Under the pieces are notes generated by a model. That model did not search any database. It saw only the letters and a program-made list of their open reading frames with translations, and was not told the origin of the DNA. Below, in pieces: positions 1 through 8,765 of a DNA stretch of 64,000 nucleotides (positions within the stretch are counted from its first letter, which is position 1; every line of letters starts with the position of its first letter). This DNA comes from Nodularia spumigena CCY9414. GTDB lineage: Bacteria > Cyanobacteriota > Cyanobacteriia > Cyanobacteriales > Nostocaceae. The position numbers and the translations under genes are program-made. The stretch is from assembly GCF_000340565.2 (NCBI RefSeq), contig NZ_CP007203.1:4403989-4467988 (forward strand), read 5' to 3'.

Positions 1-573
1 AGAAAGAGTAGCTAATTCTTTTACCCCAATATCCACACCTACAACTTCATACTTTTTAAGGGTTGGTTCATGCTCTTGTTCATAAGCAAAGGCGATAAAC
101 CAACTGTCAGCAGTACGAGATATAGTGATTGATTTACAAGTGGTATGCGGTAAACCTTCGTAAGCAAAACGACACATTCTATCCTTATGAGCTATGACAA
201 TAATTGCGATTTCGCCTTGAAGCATAGACATCATAATTGATAAGAACTTCTTTCTTTTAAAGTTCAAGCCTCCGCCAATTTCCGATACCCATTCGTCAAC
301 AGCTAAACCCCTATTTAAACAAAATGTTTCCATAGCGGTGATTTGATTCCTCAATTCCGGTTTCTGTCCATTAGAAGAAACGCGACAATAAACGATATTT
401 TTACGATGTTGCTCTGTGGGTTTTAATCCCTGAATAATCAATAAGTCGTTCTCTGTATAAAACCGATGCCCCGATGGTGTTCTTTTTGCTGGTAATTTTC
501 CAGAATTGTCCCATCTTTGTAGTGTTTTAACAGAAACTCCAATTTTCTCGGCAAATTCATGTGGTTTAAACAT
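1..573 (-). pseudogene. IS607-type serine recombinase (TnpA) fused in frame to a TnpB fragment, runs off window
   Basis: One open frame of 191 codons reaches the window edge. Residues 1-50 form a MerR-like helix-turn-helix. Residues 60-138 match the catalytic domain of IS607 TnpA resolvases, with YCRVSSNGQK carrying the nucleophilic serine and AHKDRMCRF near the end. From about residue 147 the frame reads as the middle of TnpB/OrfB, a SITISRTADSWF strand followed by GVDIGVKELATL, the RuvC-I motif with its catalytic aspartate. In intact IS607 elements these are two separate genes, so I infer an internal deletion joined them between about positions 136 and 160. Most likely this is an inactive remnant. 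The rest of TnpB lies outside the window. Confidence 0.8.
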
Positions 574-576
574 AAA

Positions 577-604
577 TACACTTAGATATTTGTCTATAAG
601 TGTA
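577..604. repeat. 8-bp inverted repeat upstream of the IS607 recombinase
   Basis: tacactta at 577-584 and taagtgta at 597-604 are exact inverted copies lying just upstream of the recombinase start codon. tgtctat also recurs directly at 591 and 611. The site could be recombinase-binding sequence at the element end or the recombinase promoter region. This is inference from position only. Confidence 0.4.
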
Positions 605-613
605 TAAGTATGT

Positions 614-808
614 CTATTTAATTGTCAACTTAGGATAGCTCAGACGACTGACTAATTCCCGATACTCCTGTCGTCCCAAAGCTTGAATTTCCTCTCACAG
701 ATTTTGCCAGTCTAGTTCTAGGACTAGCCTCTGCTCCAAAGCTTTAGCCTGCTGCTGTGTCCATCCGTAGAAGTCTTGGTCATACAAACTTTGTTTGTCT
801 ATGTCCAT
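614..808 (-). pseudogene. DUF29 family protein, truncated and with an internal stop
   Basis: The frame starts at 808 with MDIDKQSLYDQDFYGW, the characteristic start of cyanobacterial DUF29 proteins, and aligns by eye with the intact DUF29 gene at 57320-57808 (TLYDQDYYLW). A TGA stop at 695-697 interrupts it after WQNL. The same frame then continues with the expected EEIQALGRQEYRELVSRL before ending at 614. The remaining two thirds of the domain are missing, and the IS607-like sequence begins immediately beyond. I infer that the element inserted into this gene. The XRE gene ends 18 bp upstream, so the two were probably co-transcribed. Confidence 0.75.
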
Positions 809-826
809 GTCATTCCCAACAGATAT

Positions 827-1189
827 TCAACTAGCTTTTGCTTTATCTACCGAAGCTTCTGCCGCAGCAGCCAATCTCTCCATCGCAGCTCTACCAACTA
901 TGGCTACTTCATTCAATGGCATAGATTTGATCTGCTTTACCATCTGGTTGACATCCGTGGATTGTGACATTGGCTTGACACCAATGTAGTGAAGCAGTTC
1001 CTCCATCGTGTAGCCTGCTTTGGCGGCGATGTTGGCTAAATTCTCTGTGTCTGGGATAGAATCTCCCTTTTCCCACAATTGTACGGCAGTGGCAGAAACG
1101 CCGAGAAGCTTACCAAAACCCCTCTGACTCATGGAGCCACGAGCCATTTTCACTACTTCAACAAGTTTCTTTCTAGCTTCTAAATCCAC
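827..1189 (-). CDS. XRE-family helix-turn-helix regulator
   Basis: A 120-residue protein. Residues 12-66 form a Cro/C1-type HTH (SQRGFGKLLGVSATAVQLWE as the scanning and recognition helices, then SIPDTENLANIAAKAGY). The C-terminal half is helical and alanine-rich with no recognised domain. It probably binds DNA as a dimer; the target is unknown. A broken DUF29 gene follows within 20 bp on the same strand, so the two may have formed a small accessory operon. The start codon is the only ATG before the HTH. Confidence is high for the fold and low for the role. Confidence 0.8.
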   Translation of the reverse strand: MDLEARKKLVEVVKMARGSMSQRGFGKLLGVSATAVQLWEKGDSIPDTENLANIAAKAGYTMEELLHYIGVKPMSQSTDVNQMVKQIKSMPLNEVAIVGRAAMERLAAAAEASVDKAKAS

Positions 1190-1365
1190 TACTGTAATTT
1201 TTCTTCCACTACACTTACTAGTTTACTTTTTTTGCCTATGAAATATTTTATTAATTTAGGCATTTACAAGTTAGCTTGCTAATGATATTCTTAATTTAGA
1301 TTTGTTATTGAAAAGTTTAACTGCAAGCTAGACAATATATATAGAGTTTTACCAAAAACCCGGGT

Positions 1366-1512
1366 TTAAAGCCCTGTCTTTCTAGGACGGCTTTTCTTTA
1401 ACTTCCGAATCAATTCTCTGAGTACATCATTTTGAGTGCGATTTGTTTCTTGGCAATATTCTATAAGCATTTCATACTCCTGTTCTGAGCATCTCACAGT
1501 TAATTTTTTCAT
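1366..1512 (-). CDS. Small ribbon-helix-helix protein of an IS200/IS605-type element
   Basis: The sequence encodes 48 residues: a first strand KKLTVRCSEQEYEM, then two helices (LIEYCQETN and QNDVLRELIRKLKK) and a basic tail. This is the CopG/Arc ribbon-helix-helix pattern. It starts at ATG 1512 and diverges from the truncated tnpB start at 1550. Such proteins commonly accompany TnpB in cyanobacterial elements and are thought to regulate the element. Its stop codon lies in the left hairpin. Too short for automatic calling, but the motif and context support it. Confidence 0.6.
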   Translation of the reverse strand: MKKLTVRCSEQEYEMLIEYCQETNRTQNDVLRELIRKLKKSRPRKTGL

Positions 1513-1660
1513 GCCGTCATAAAGCCTTCCTTAGTGATATAATACTAGCATGAGAACACTGAAGTTTAAACTGTACGAACACAAGCAGAATAAACATCTC
1601 AACCTGCAATCGCTGTTTGAGCCTAGAATCCCCATGCCTTTAGGCATGGGAGTATGTCAA
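1366..1660. mobile_element. Deletion derivative of an IS200/IS605-type element (MITE-like)
   Basis: Two hairpins bound the segment: aagccctgtctttctaggac ending ggctt at 1369-1393, and the perfect CCCATGCC-TTTA-GGCATGGG at 1631-1650. Between them lie a minus-strand ribbon-helix-helix gene and a plus-strand tnpB reduced to its first residues. Subterminal hairpins and a divergent RHH gene beside tnpB are typical of cyanobacterial IS605/IS1341-like elements. I infer that deletion removed nearly all of tnpB while both ends stayed. The exact ends are not certain. Confidence 0.65.
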
Positions 1661-1666
1661 AGTTAA
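1550..1666 (+). pseudogene. tnpB: TnpB (OrfB) N-terminal remnant
   Basis: The frame opens with MRTLKFKLYEHKQNKHL, the usual N-terminus of TnpB/OrfB proteins, and after about 20 residues runs straight into the right-end hairpin sequence, stopping at 1666. A full TnpB has about 400 residues, so all catalytic RuvC motifs are gone. It cannot be a nuclease. It marks the internal deletion of the element. Confidence 0.7.
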
Positions 1667-1687
1667 ATTATCTAGAAAGGGTGCATA

Positions 1688-2137
1688 ATGTTCCGCAGTC
1701 CACGTAAACTTAAAAAATATCGCCGTCCAGGTCGAAACCTCATAGCCTCTAATAAGATTAAACCAGATCAATGGCACTTTTCAGATGCAGAAGTTAAAGA
1801 AGCTCTGAAAGTTAAAGGCTACGACGTTAAGCAAGTCAAAAAAATCCGTTGTCTCAAGCATCAGGTGTGTATCTCCTACTGGGATGCAAAAGGTAACGTG
1901 TGCAGCAGCTTTTTCAGCTATCGGATTTTTGCGCGTTGGCAAACAGAAGTGGAAAAATTAATTTACTGCTGCCCAACTCTCCAGGAATGGCAGAGGTTAA
2001 ATCACATCCTCCAGTACGAGTTTGTATATTACAATTATCTGAGTGAAATGTCAGACGTACTCAGCACCGCGTTAGAAAACCGCCTATGTGTATTGAAGGC
2101 TACAGAACTAGCTGCGGTTTTCTATGATGTTTATTAA
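1688..2137 (+). CDS. Hypothetical protein, basic N-terminus
   Basis: A 149-residue protein that I do not recognise. AGAAAGGG lies about 6 bp before the ATG and is a good ribosome-binding site. The N-terminal 40 residues are strongly basic (FRSPRKLKKYRRPGRN). The middle is rich in Cys and Tyr, with scattered cysteines (IRCLKHQVC, NVCSSFF, IYCCPTLQEW) but no clear CxxC pair. The C-terminus is helical. It lies between the IS605 derivative and prfA and converges with prfA with a gap of only 9 bp. No signal peptide or membrane segment is seen. Confidence 0.6.
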   Translation: MFRSPRKLKKYRRPGRNLIASNKIKPDQWHFSDAEVKEALKVKGYDVKQVKKIRCLKHQVCISYWDAKGNVCSSFFSYRIFARWQTEVEKLIYCCPTLQEWQRLNHILQYEFVYYNYLSEMSDVLSTALENRLCVLKATELAAVFYDVY

Positions 2138-2146
2138 TGGTGCAAA

Positions 2147-3244
2147 TTAGTTAGAAGTAGAAGTTGCTAACTCTGCTAGGCGTTCTTGCTGGTCTTGAGA
2201 AATACAAGATTGAATCACCGTTTCTAATTCGCCTTCTAAGACAGGATTAAGAGAATAATTTTGTCCTAGACGGTGGTCGGTAACGCGGTTATCTTTATAA
2301 TTGTAGGTACGGATTTTTTCTGATCGTGATCCTGTACCAACTTGCGATCGCCTCATGGAAGTTACAGCGTCTTGTTGTTCGGCTAACTTCATTTCGTACA
2401 GTTTCGCCCGCAGGATTTGCATCGCCCGTTCTTTGTTTTGCAACTGGCTACGTTCTTCTGTACAGAAAATCCGGATACCAGTGGGTTTGTGGAACAAATC
2501 AGCAGCCGTTTCTACTTTGTTGACGTTTTGTCCACCAGCACCACCAGAACGAGCTGTACTCATTTCAATATCCTTGGGATCAATGTGAATTTCCACATCA
2601 TCCACTTCTGGCATAATTGCTACTGTGGCGGTAGAAGTGTGAACTCGTCCCCCGGCTTCAGTTGCTGGTACACGCTGGACGCGATGTACTCCCGCTTCAA
2701 ACTTCAGCTGACTGTAAACGCTATCACCCTGAATTTCTAGGATTACTTCTTTAAAGCCGCCCATTTCACCCAGTGACTCGCTCACCAGTTTGACTTTCCA
2801 ATGCTGGAGTTCAGCATAACGGGAGTACATCCGCAGTAAATCTCCAGCCCAAATACTCGCTTCATCGCCGCCAGTCCCAGCGCGAATTTCCAACATGATG
2901 TTTTTCTCATCGTTGGGGTCACGGGGTAACAGCAACACCTTTAAGCGAGCTTCTAAATGTTCTAGTTTTTCTTCTAATTCATTAACTTCCAAAGCTGCCA
3001 TTTCGTGCAACTCTGGATCACCGTTCGCTTCTTTGAGTACCTGACGCGCCCCTGCTAATTCTTCAGTAGCAATCTTCCAAGTTTCGTAGGTATTTACTAC
3101 CTCTTCCAAAGATGAACGAGACTTGGCGATTTTTTGATACTCATCAGGATTGCTAGCAGTATCCGGATCAGCCAGACGACGGGTCAATTCATGAAAGGTT
3201 TGTTCAACAGATTTAAGTTTATCTAGTAAGTATGATTCAGCCAT
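2147..3244 (-). CDS. prfA: Peptide chain release factor 1
   Basis: RF1 reads UAA and UAG in the ribosomal A site and triggers hydrolysis of peptidyl-tRNA. The GGQ loop is present ([15 protein letters not shown]), as is the PxT-type codon-recognition region ([19 protein letters not shown]). Using ATG 3244 gives 365 residues, the usual length, with AAGGAG about 12 bp upstream. An in-frame start at 3271 would add nine hydrophobic residues unlike the family. It is the last gene of the ribosomal cluster, after rpmE, an arrangement common in cyanobacteria. Confidence 0.97.
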   Translation of the reverse strand: MAESYLLDKLKSVEQTFHELTRRLADPDTASNPDEYQKIAKSRSSLEEVVNTYETWKIATEELAGARQVLKEANGDPELHEMAALEVNELEEKLEHLEARLKVLLLPRDPNDEKNIMLEIRAGTGGDEASIWAGDLLRMYSRYAELQHWKVKLVSESLGEMGGFKEVILEIQGDSVYSQLKFEAGVHRVQRVPATEAGGRVHTSTATVAIMPEVDDVEIHIDPKDIEMSTARSGGAGGQNVNKVETAADLFHKPTGIRIFCTEERSQLQNKERAMQILRAKLYEMKLAEQQDAVTSMRRSQVGTGSRSEKIRTYNYKDNRVTDHRLGQNYSLNPVLEGELETVIQSCISQDQQERLAELATSTSN

Positions 3245-3340
3245 GAAAAATGCGCTCCTTAAAAATAACAAATTGGCTCGCCCAAAAATGACAATCGACC
3301 CGGCAGTTGCAGGGTCGTCGTTAACAGCAGAGCCAACCCG

Positions 3341-3580
3341 CTACTTTTCTTGAGTTTCTTCTGTGGCTTGAGTGCTGCTCATACCGTATTTACGCAAGAA
3401 GCGTTCAACTCGACCTTCAGTGTCAATTAGCTTCTGAGTACCAGTATAAAAGGGGTGATTTCCAGACCAAACGTCTACGTGCAATTCTGGCTTTGTGGAG
3501 CCAATAGTCATAACAACTTGACCATTACAGTACACTTTAGCTTCTGGATACCATTGGGGATGAATATCAGGTTTAGCCAT
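3341..3580 (-). CDS. rpmE: 50S ribosomal protein L31, zinc-free type
   Basis: A 79-residue protein starting MAKPDIHPQWYPEAKVYCNG, typical of L31. The zinc-ribbon form has four cysteines. Here only the single Cys in VYCNG remains, and the usual CxxC position reads WSGNHPFY, so this is the C-minus form that does not bind zinc. L31 sits on the central protuberance of the large subunit. It lies between rpsI and prfA on the same strand. Confidence 0.95.
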   Translation of the reverse strand: MAKPDIHPQWYPEAKVYCNGQVVMTIGSTKPELHVDVWSGNHPFYTGTQKLIDTEGRVERFLRKYGMSSTQATEETQEK

Positions 3581-3651
3581 GTTTTTTGTCGTTATCCTAT
3601 ATCAATTATATCTTTTAGATGAAAATGGGAAATGGGAAATGAGGACAAGGG

Positions 3652-3708
3652 AATTTTAGACTTTGGATCAGACTACAATCTAAAATCCAAAATCCAAAAT
3701 CCAAAATT
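3652..3708. repeat. AT-rich dispersed inverted repeat, copy A
   Basis: aattttaga at the left is inverted at the right (tctaaaat), followed by three tandem aaaatcc units, in the gap between rpmE and rpsI. Similar sequence occurs at 17150-17293 and 26560-26630, making a dispersed family. The transcript could fold into a hairpin. Confidence 0.6.
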
Positions 3709-3711
3709 GAC

Positions 3712-4128
3712 TTAACGTTTGGAGTACTGAGGAGCTTTCCGGGCTTTGTGCAAACCATACTTTTTCCGTTCTTTGGCACGGGGGTCACGAGTTAGGTAGC
3801 CCTCAGTTTTCAAAGGTGGACGGTTATCTGGGTCTAGTTGACACAGAGCGCGAGCTACACCTAAACGAATAGAATCAGCTTGTCCTGTCAAGCCGCCGCC
3901 TTCAGCTTTCACCAAAATGTCGTATTCGTTTTCTAGTCCCAGAGTTTCTAGAGGGTTTTTAATCACTCCCAGGTAGTTGGCGTTGAATTGAAAGTACAAT
4001 TCTCCATCCTTACCATTGACAGTTAATTTACCTTCGCCGGGAACCAATCTGACCCGTGCGACTGCGGACTTGCGACGACCAGTACCCCAGTACACGGCGC
4101 GACCGCTATTGCTTTGTGCTACTACCAT
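3712..4128 (-). CDS. rpsI: 30S ribosomal protein S9
   Basis: A 138-residue protein with the S9 core [16 protein letters not shown] and the conserved basic C-terminus ending KAPQYSKR, which contacts P-site tRNA. The start overlaps the rplM stop (TAATG), so the two are translationally coupled, as in most bacteria. Confidence 0.97.
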   Translation of the reverse strand: MVVAQSNSGRAVYWGTGRRKSAVARVRLVPGEGKLTVNGKDGELYFQFNANYLGVIKNPLETLGLENEYDILVKAEGGGLTGQADSIRLGVARALCQLDPDNRPPLKTEGYLTRDPRAKERKKYGLHKARKAPQYSKR

Positions 4129-4586
4129 TAATTTTCTTCTCCAGGAATTGTATTAATTTTTAGTTCTTTGGGTTGTTGCGCTTCGTGGGGATGAGTTGGC
4201 CCAGCGTAGACTTTGAGTTTGGTGAACAACTGTTTACCCAAACTATTTTTAGGCAGCATACCTTTGACGGCGTGTTCTAATATCCGTTCTGGTAGGCGCT
4301 GTTGCAATTTAGCGAAGGTTTCCGTTTTCATTCCGCCGGGACGGCCTGAATGGCGACGGTAAAGTTTTTGGGTGCGCTTTTTGCCTGTAACTGCGATTTT
4401 TTCGGCATTGATGACAATTACAAAGTCACCTGTGTCCATATGGGGCGTAAATTCGGCTTTCTTTTTGCCTCTCAAAATCATGGCGATTTCGGTAGCGAGG
4501 CGGCCGAGGCGTTTATCAGTGGCATCTACTACGTACCACTCACGCTCAAGGGTTGCTTGAGGAGGAAGGTAGGTTTTTGTTGTCAT
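4128..4586 (-). CDS. rplM: 50S ribosomal protein L13
   Basis: A 152-residue protein with the L13 core [19 protein letters not shown] and the conserved [10 protein letters not shown] motif. It binds 23S rRNA early in large-subunit assembly. It lies 12 bp downstream of truA and overlaps rpsI by one base. Confidence 0.97.
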   Translation of the reverse strand: MTTKTYLPPQATLEREWYVVDATDKRLGRLATEIAMILRGKKKAEFTPHMDTGDFVIVINAEKIAVTGKKRTQKLYRRHSGRPGGMKTETFAKLQQRLPERILEHAVKGMLPKNSLGKQLFTKLKVYAGPTHPHEAQQPKELKINTIPGEEN

Positions 4587-4598
4587 TAGAGTTTCTGT

Positions 4599-5489
4599 TT
4601 ACAAGAGTGGTGTGGAATTGAGGGAAACGGTTTCTGTTTGGGAATATTCTAGGGGAATACCTGTAGGAAAGACCAATTTAGGCAGGGTTTCGTACCAAAT
4701 CTCTGGGGGAAAAGGAAAATCTGGATAGCCTACTCGTAACAAACACAAACCCTGGGGAGGGGCAGCGTATTTGACTTCTTCGCGGCGTTCTTCTTGCCAG
4801 AGTTCGGTAAAGCCAGCAAGTGTCAGCTTACCTGTGCCTACCTGTGCCAGCATCCCTACTAACAGCCGTACCATGCCATACAAAAATCCATTTGCCTGAA
4901 TTTCAATATGAAGAAATGGCCCACTACGATGACATTCTGCTGCTTGCACCTCTACCCAAGAATGCGATCGCTTGGAACCCGCACGGTGAAATGCCGCCAA
5001 ATGATGCTTCCCCATCAAGGGTTCGAGGGCAGCTTGGATTAAGCATTCATCCAGGGGTGCATAATAATAATGCCAACTGAAGGGTCTGACGAACAAGTTC
5101 GGCCGTTCTTCAGTGTATATCGTGTAGCGATATCGGCGATAGGCAGCACTAAAACGCGCGTGCCAACGATTATCTACAGCAGCTGAAGCCTTTATCAGTA
5201 TATCTTGAGGCAGATAGCTATTCAGAATTGATGCCCACCTGTGAGGTGGGATTAATCCTGTGGCTTCAAAGTGGGCTACTTGAGCAGCTGCATGAACTCC
5301 AGAGTCGGTTCGACCCGCACCATGTAGAGTCAAATGATAGCCAAGAACCGTAGCGATCGCTGTTTCAATTTCTTCTTGAACTGAACGATGCTGCTTTTGT
5401 CTTTGCCAGCCGTGAAAATGAGTGCCGACGTATTGAATTACGAGGGCGACTCTATGGGTTTCGGTGGGAACCGGTTGGCTTTCTAACAT
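4599..5489 (-). CDS. truA: tRNA pseudouridine(38-40) synthase
   Basis: A 296-residue TruA, which isomerises U38-U40 in the anticodon arm of many tRNAs. The catalytic aspartate is in HGAGRTDSGVHAAAQVAHF, and the family N-terminus YVGTHFHGWQRQ is present. The C-terminal domain includes FLYGMVRLLVGML. It lies between rplQ and rplM, which is its usual place in cyanobacteria, and was probably transcribed with them. The last 25 residues are a poorly conserved tail. Confidence 0.96.
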   Translation of the reverse strand: MLESQPVPTETHRVALVIQYVGTHFHGWQRQKQHRSVQEEIETAIATVLGYHLTLHGAGRTDSGVHAAAQVAHFEATGLIPPHRWASILNSYLPQDILIKASAAVDNRWHARFSAAYRRYRYTIYTEERPNLFVRPFSWHYYYAPLDECLIQAALEPLMGKHHLAAFHRAGSKRSHSWVEVQAAECHRSGPFLHIEIQANGFLYGMVRLLVGMLAQVGTGKLTLAGFTELWQEERREEVKYAAPPQGLCLLRVGYPDFPFPPEIWYETLPKLVFPTGIPLEYSQTETVSLNSTPLL

Positions 5490-5563
5490 ATAGATTCTGT
5501 CGGTTGGTCTGTGTCCTTGTCATTAACTAATGACCAACGACCAATAACCAATGACTAAGTTAA

Positions 5564-5914
5564 CTAAACTAGCTCGATGATTGCCATTTTTGCCTGATCT
5601 CCCCGACGAGGAACGGTATGCAAGATGCGGGTATAACCGCCCTTGCGTTCGCCGTAACGAGTCGGAGCTTGTTCAAATAAAGCATGAACTAGCTGCTTGT
5701 CGTAGATATAACCCAGAGCTTCCCGACGTGCTGCTAAGGAGCCGTTTTTGGCTAGGGTAATCATTTTTTCTACTTCACTACGGACAACTTTAGCTCGAAT
5801 TAAAGTTGTGGTGATTCGACCATGACGGATGATCTCTGTGGTCAACGCTCGCAAGAGGGCGCGACGTTGGTCAGCTGGTTTACTGAGTTTTTTAACTCGA
5901 CAACGGTGACGCAT
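5564..5914 (-). CDS. rplQ: 50S ribosomal protein L17
   Basis: A 116-residue protein starting [20 protein letters not shown], the conserved L17 N-terminus, and ending with [20 protein letters not shown]. It lines the exit tunnel of the large subunit. It follows rpoA by 33 bp, the standard alpha-operon order. Confidence 0.97.
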   Translation of the reverse strand: MRHRCRVKKLSKPADQRRALLRALTTEIIRHGRITTTLIRAKVVRSEVEKMITLAKNGSLAARREALGYIYDKQLVHALFEQAPTRYGERKGGYTRILHTVPRRGDQAKMAIIELV

Positions 5915-5947
5915 AATAATGCACTATTAATGAGTAAAATTTTGGAC

Positions 5948-6895
5948 TTATGTGTGTTTAGTGCCTCTTTCTTGGGGCAGGGTAATACCTAAACGGCGCT
6001 GTAAGGCTTCAACTACCTCTTCTGCTGACTTCTGACCAAAGTTTTTAATTTCTAACAAGTCTTCTTGAGTGAAATCTAACAAATCGGCCACAGAGTTAAC
6101 TTGTGCGCGTTTGAGACAGTTATAAGCCCGTACAGATAGCTGTAACTCTTCAATGGGAATTTGGGCGGTGGGGTCGTCTGGGACTTCGGCACCTGTTTCT
6201 GTGGGTTCCAGTGAAATATCTTTCAATGGATTGAATAGCTCTACCAGAATACCAGCTGCTGATGATAGTGCTTCTTGGGGCGAAATACTGCCATTTGTCC
6301 AAACTTCTAACAGCAACCTGTCTTTAGGAATTGAGCTTTCACCACGGGCTTCTTCGACACTGTAGTTAACTTTCCGGACTGGCATAAATACCGAGTCGAT
6401 TTGCAGAAAGTCCAAGGAAGTGGCTTCTTCGCGTCCTCGCTCTACTGTGCGATATCCTTTACCTTTCTCAATCCGAAATTCCATTTCCAGTTTGCCGCCC
6501 TCAGCTAAGGTAGCGACATACTGGGTTTGGTCTATAACTTCTACTTCACTGGGCAAATCAAAATGAGCCACGGTGACTGTTGCTGGCCCATTAACGAGTA
6601 ATCTGCCAATCTGGGGTTGAGAAGAATAGCTTCTGAGGATTACTTCCTTCATTTTCATGAGGATTTCCAGCACGTCTTCCCGCACACCCGGAACTGTAGC
6701 AAACTCGTGGCTGACACCGGCAATTCTCACTGCTGTAACTGCTGTCCCCTCTAGATTCGACAGTAAAACCCGCCGCAGCGCGTTGCCAACTGTTGTTCCT
6801 TGACCACGCTCTAGAGGTTCCAGCACAAATTTACTGTAATGGCTCCGACTTTCCTCAGTATTAGACTCTACACATTCAATTTGAAACTGCGCCAC
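5948..6895 (-). CDS. rpoA: RNA polymerase subunit alpha
   Basis: A 315-residue protein. The N-terminal dimerisation domain contains FVLEPLERGQGTTVGNALRR, and the C-terminal domain contains AYNCLKRAQVNSVADLLD and EDLLEIKNFGQKSAEEVVEA, the helix-hairpin-helix that contacts UP elements and activators. It scaffolds assembly of the polymerase core. The linker (about residues 225-245) is acidic and proline-rich. A 266-bp gap separates it from rpsK and could hold a secondary promoter. Confidence 0.98.
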   Translation of the reverse strand: MAQFQIECVESNTEESRSHYSKFVLEPLERGQGTTVGNALRRVLLSNLEGTAVTAVRIAGVSHEFATVPGVREDVLEILMKMKEVILRSYSSQPQIGRLLVNGPATVTVAHFDLPSEVEVIDQTQYVATLAEGGKLEMEFRIEKGKGYRTVERGREEATSLDFLQIDSVFMPVRKVNYSVEEARGESSIPKDRLLLEVWTNGSISPQEALSSAAGILVELFNPLKDISLEPTETGAEVPDDPTAQIPIEELQLSVRAYNCLKRAQVNSVADLLDFTQEDLLEIKNFGQKSAEEVVEALQRRLGITLPQERGTKHT

Positions 6896-7161
6896 GGATT
6901 AGCCTCCCTTCTTTAAGGTGCTGCTAGCAGGCAAATCTATTGCCTCGAATTTACTTTTTTTTCCCTAGCTTTCGCTAGGTAGATTCAACTACCAGTTTTT
7001 AATGGCAGTCTAATTTGATCACCCTATTTAGGGGAAATCATTATTTATTTTGGTTAGTTTGAAGTTTAGCAGCCCTCCCGACAGGAAGAGCTGACTTGCT
7101 TCTCGTTGCTCAAGCCATTTGAAACAATTTGTAGACCCAATGCCTAACAAACAGGTTGCAT

Positions 7162-7557
7162 TTAAACTCGGCGGCGCTTGGGTGGACGGCAACCATTGTG
7201 AGGAATCGGGGTGATATCCCGAATCAAGGTAATTTCCAGTCCTGCTCCTTGAATTGCCCGAATCGCGGTTTCTCTACCTGCTCCGGGGCCACTTACCATG
7301 ACTTCAATTTGGCGCATTCCTTGATCCATCGCCCGACGGGCTGCACTTTCAGCTGCGGTTTGTGCTGCAAAGGGAGTTCCTTTTTTTGCTCCCTTAAAAC
7401 CGCTTGAACCAGCACTGGCCCAGGAAATAACATCGCCATTTTGATCGGTAATGGTGACAATGCTATTGTTGAAAGTAGACTGGATGTAGGCCATCCCGTT
7501 GGGTACGTTGCGCTTCTGCTTTTTGCTCCCGCCTTTTTTAGTTGGTTGTCTTGCCAT
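7162..7557 (-). CDS. rpsK: 30S ribosomal protein S11
   Basis: A 131-residue protein with the S11 core [20 protein letters not shown] and the conserved C-terminus [18 protein letters not shown]. It binds the platform of the small subunit near the E site. It follows rpsM by 54 bp in the alpha operon. Confidence 0.98.
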   Translation of the reverse strand: MARQPTKKGGSKKQKRNVPNGMAYIQSTFNNSIVTITDQNGDVISWASAGSSGFKGAKKGTPFAAQTAAESAARRAMDQGMRQIEVMVSGPGAGRETAIRAIQGAGLEITLIRDITPIPHNGCRPPKRRRV

Positions 7558-7611
7558 ATTTGTTTAGTTAATCTAAGGTAAAACTTGCCTGGACGAGCAA
7601 GTGTTGAAAGT

Positions 7612-7992
7612 TTATTTGCCTGGAGCCTTCTTCTTACCAGCCACTGTCTGCCTTCTGCCGCGACGGGTTCTAGCATTAGTGCGAGTTCTTTGACCTCTAA
7701 CTGGTAAGCCCATGCGGTGACGACGACCACGGTAGCAACCAATATCAACCAAGCGCTTGATGCTCATGGCTTCTAAACGCCGTAAGTCACCTTCAACTTG
7801 ATAGTTGCTTTCGATTTCGCCACGCAGGGCTGCTACTTCAGCATCACTTAAGTCTTTAACGCGGGTATCTGGGTTTACACCTGTAGCGGCTAAAATTTCC
7901 AGAGACCTTGTTAACCCAATTCCGTAGATATAAGTCAGACCAATTTCAACGCGCTTATCGCGTGGAAGGTCTACTCCGGAAATACGTGCCAC
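7612..7992 (-). CDS. rpsM: 30S ribosomal protein S13
   Basis: A 126-residue protein starting [20 protein letters not shown], with the conserved [18 protein letters not shown] in the tail that reaches the P-site tRNA. It forms intersubunit bridge B1. It follows rpmJ, the normal order. Confidence 0.98.
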   Translation of the reverse strand: MARISGVDLPRDKRVEIGLTYIYGIGLTRSLEILAATGVNPDTRVKDLSDAEVAALRGEIESNYQVEGDLRRLEAMSIKRLVDIGCYRGRRHRMGLPVRGQRTRTNARTRRGRRQTVAGKKKAPGK

Positions 7993-8104
7993 AATTAATT
8001 TCTCCCTATTGTTATCGCAGTTAGTATGACAAAGGCGTGATAATTGCCTTTGTAGCTTTTAATGGTGATTAATCTGTGTTTTCACTCTTGAATTTATCAG
8101 AGTG

Positions 8105-8218
8105 TTAGCCTTGGCGTTGTTTGTGTTTGGGGTTCACGCAAATCACCATAACGCGACCGCGACGGCGGATCACGTTACATTTTTCACACATTTTCTTGAC
8201 TGAGGCTCGAACTTTCAT
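8105..8218 (-). CDS. rpmJ: 50S ribosomal protein L36
   Basis: A 37-residue protein starting [20 protein letters not shown] and ending NPKHKQRQG. The zinc-binding pattern is intact: CEKC, then a single Cys and a His in ICVNPKH. It starts at ATG 8218 and ends at TAA 8105. It is very short but unmistakable, and it lies in the usual place between infA and rpsM. Confidence 0.97.
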   Translation of the reverse strand: MKVRASVKKMCEKCNVIRRRGRVMVICVNPKHKQRQG

Positions 8219-8334
8219 GCCTTTTGTAATTGACTCCAAATAGTAAATTATAGCATTTTTAGGGAAATTAATTCACTTAAGTAACTGGGTAGAACCCAAA
8301 AAGATGGTTTTATGGTAAGATTTTCGACATATAA

Positions 8335-8559
8335 CTATTTTTTCCGCAGTCTATAGGTGATTCTACCTTTTGAGAGGTCGTAGGGAGTTAACTCAACTTT
8401 GACGCGATCGCCAGGTAAAATCTTGATGTAATTACGGCGAATCTTACCGGAAATGTGTGCCAAGACATTAAATCCATTGTCCAAATCAACGCGAAACATC
8501 GCATTGGGCAAGGATTCAGTGACAGTGCCTTCCATTTCGATCAAATCTTGCTTAGACAA
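8335..8559 (-). CDS. infA: Translation initiation factor IF-1
   Basis: A 74-residue S1/OB-fold protein: [20 protein letters not shown], then [20 protein letters not shown] and RITYRLRKK. It occupies the 30S A site during initiation. It lies between adk and rpmJ, the conserved order. Confidence 0.97.
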   Translation of the reverse strand: MSKQDLIEMEGTVTESLPNAMFRVDLDNGFNVLAHISGKIRRNYIKILPGDRVKVELTPYDLSKGRITYRLRKK

Positions 8560-8698
8560 TTTGTTTTTTCCTCAATGCAACAATCTCCTATTGATTCAGT
8601 TGCAGCACTTCATCTGCAAAAGAACATATTTTGAGAAATATATCAACAGTTTCTTAATATATCTTAGCTAAAATTGGCCTGTATCTATGCCCTTGTGG

Positions 8699-8728
8699 GG
8701 TAGAGACGCGATTGATCGCGTCTGTACT
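8699..8728. repeat. 30-bp dispersed palindrome, copy 1
   Basis: gtagagacgcgattgatcgc followed by gtctgtact forms an inverted repeat between infA and adk. Four further copies of the same 30-bp design occur at 31288, 32171, 42443 and 48691. This copy has diverged slightly at both ends. Confidence 0.7.
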
Positions 8729-8765
8729 GGGGAGTGAATGGTGATTTTGACAAACCCTACTCAGT

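Noticed and set aside
7293-7748. 151-codon minus-strand frame across rpsK and rpsM
   Set aside because: It is a shifted frame over two conserved ribosomal genes.
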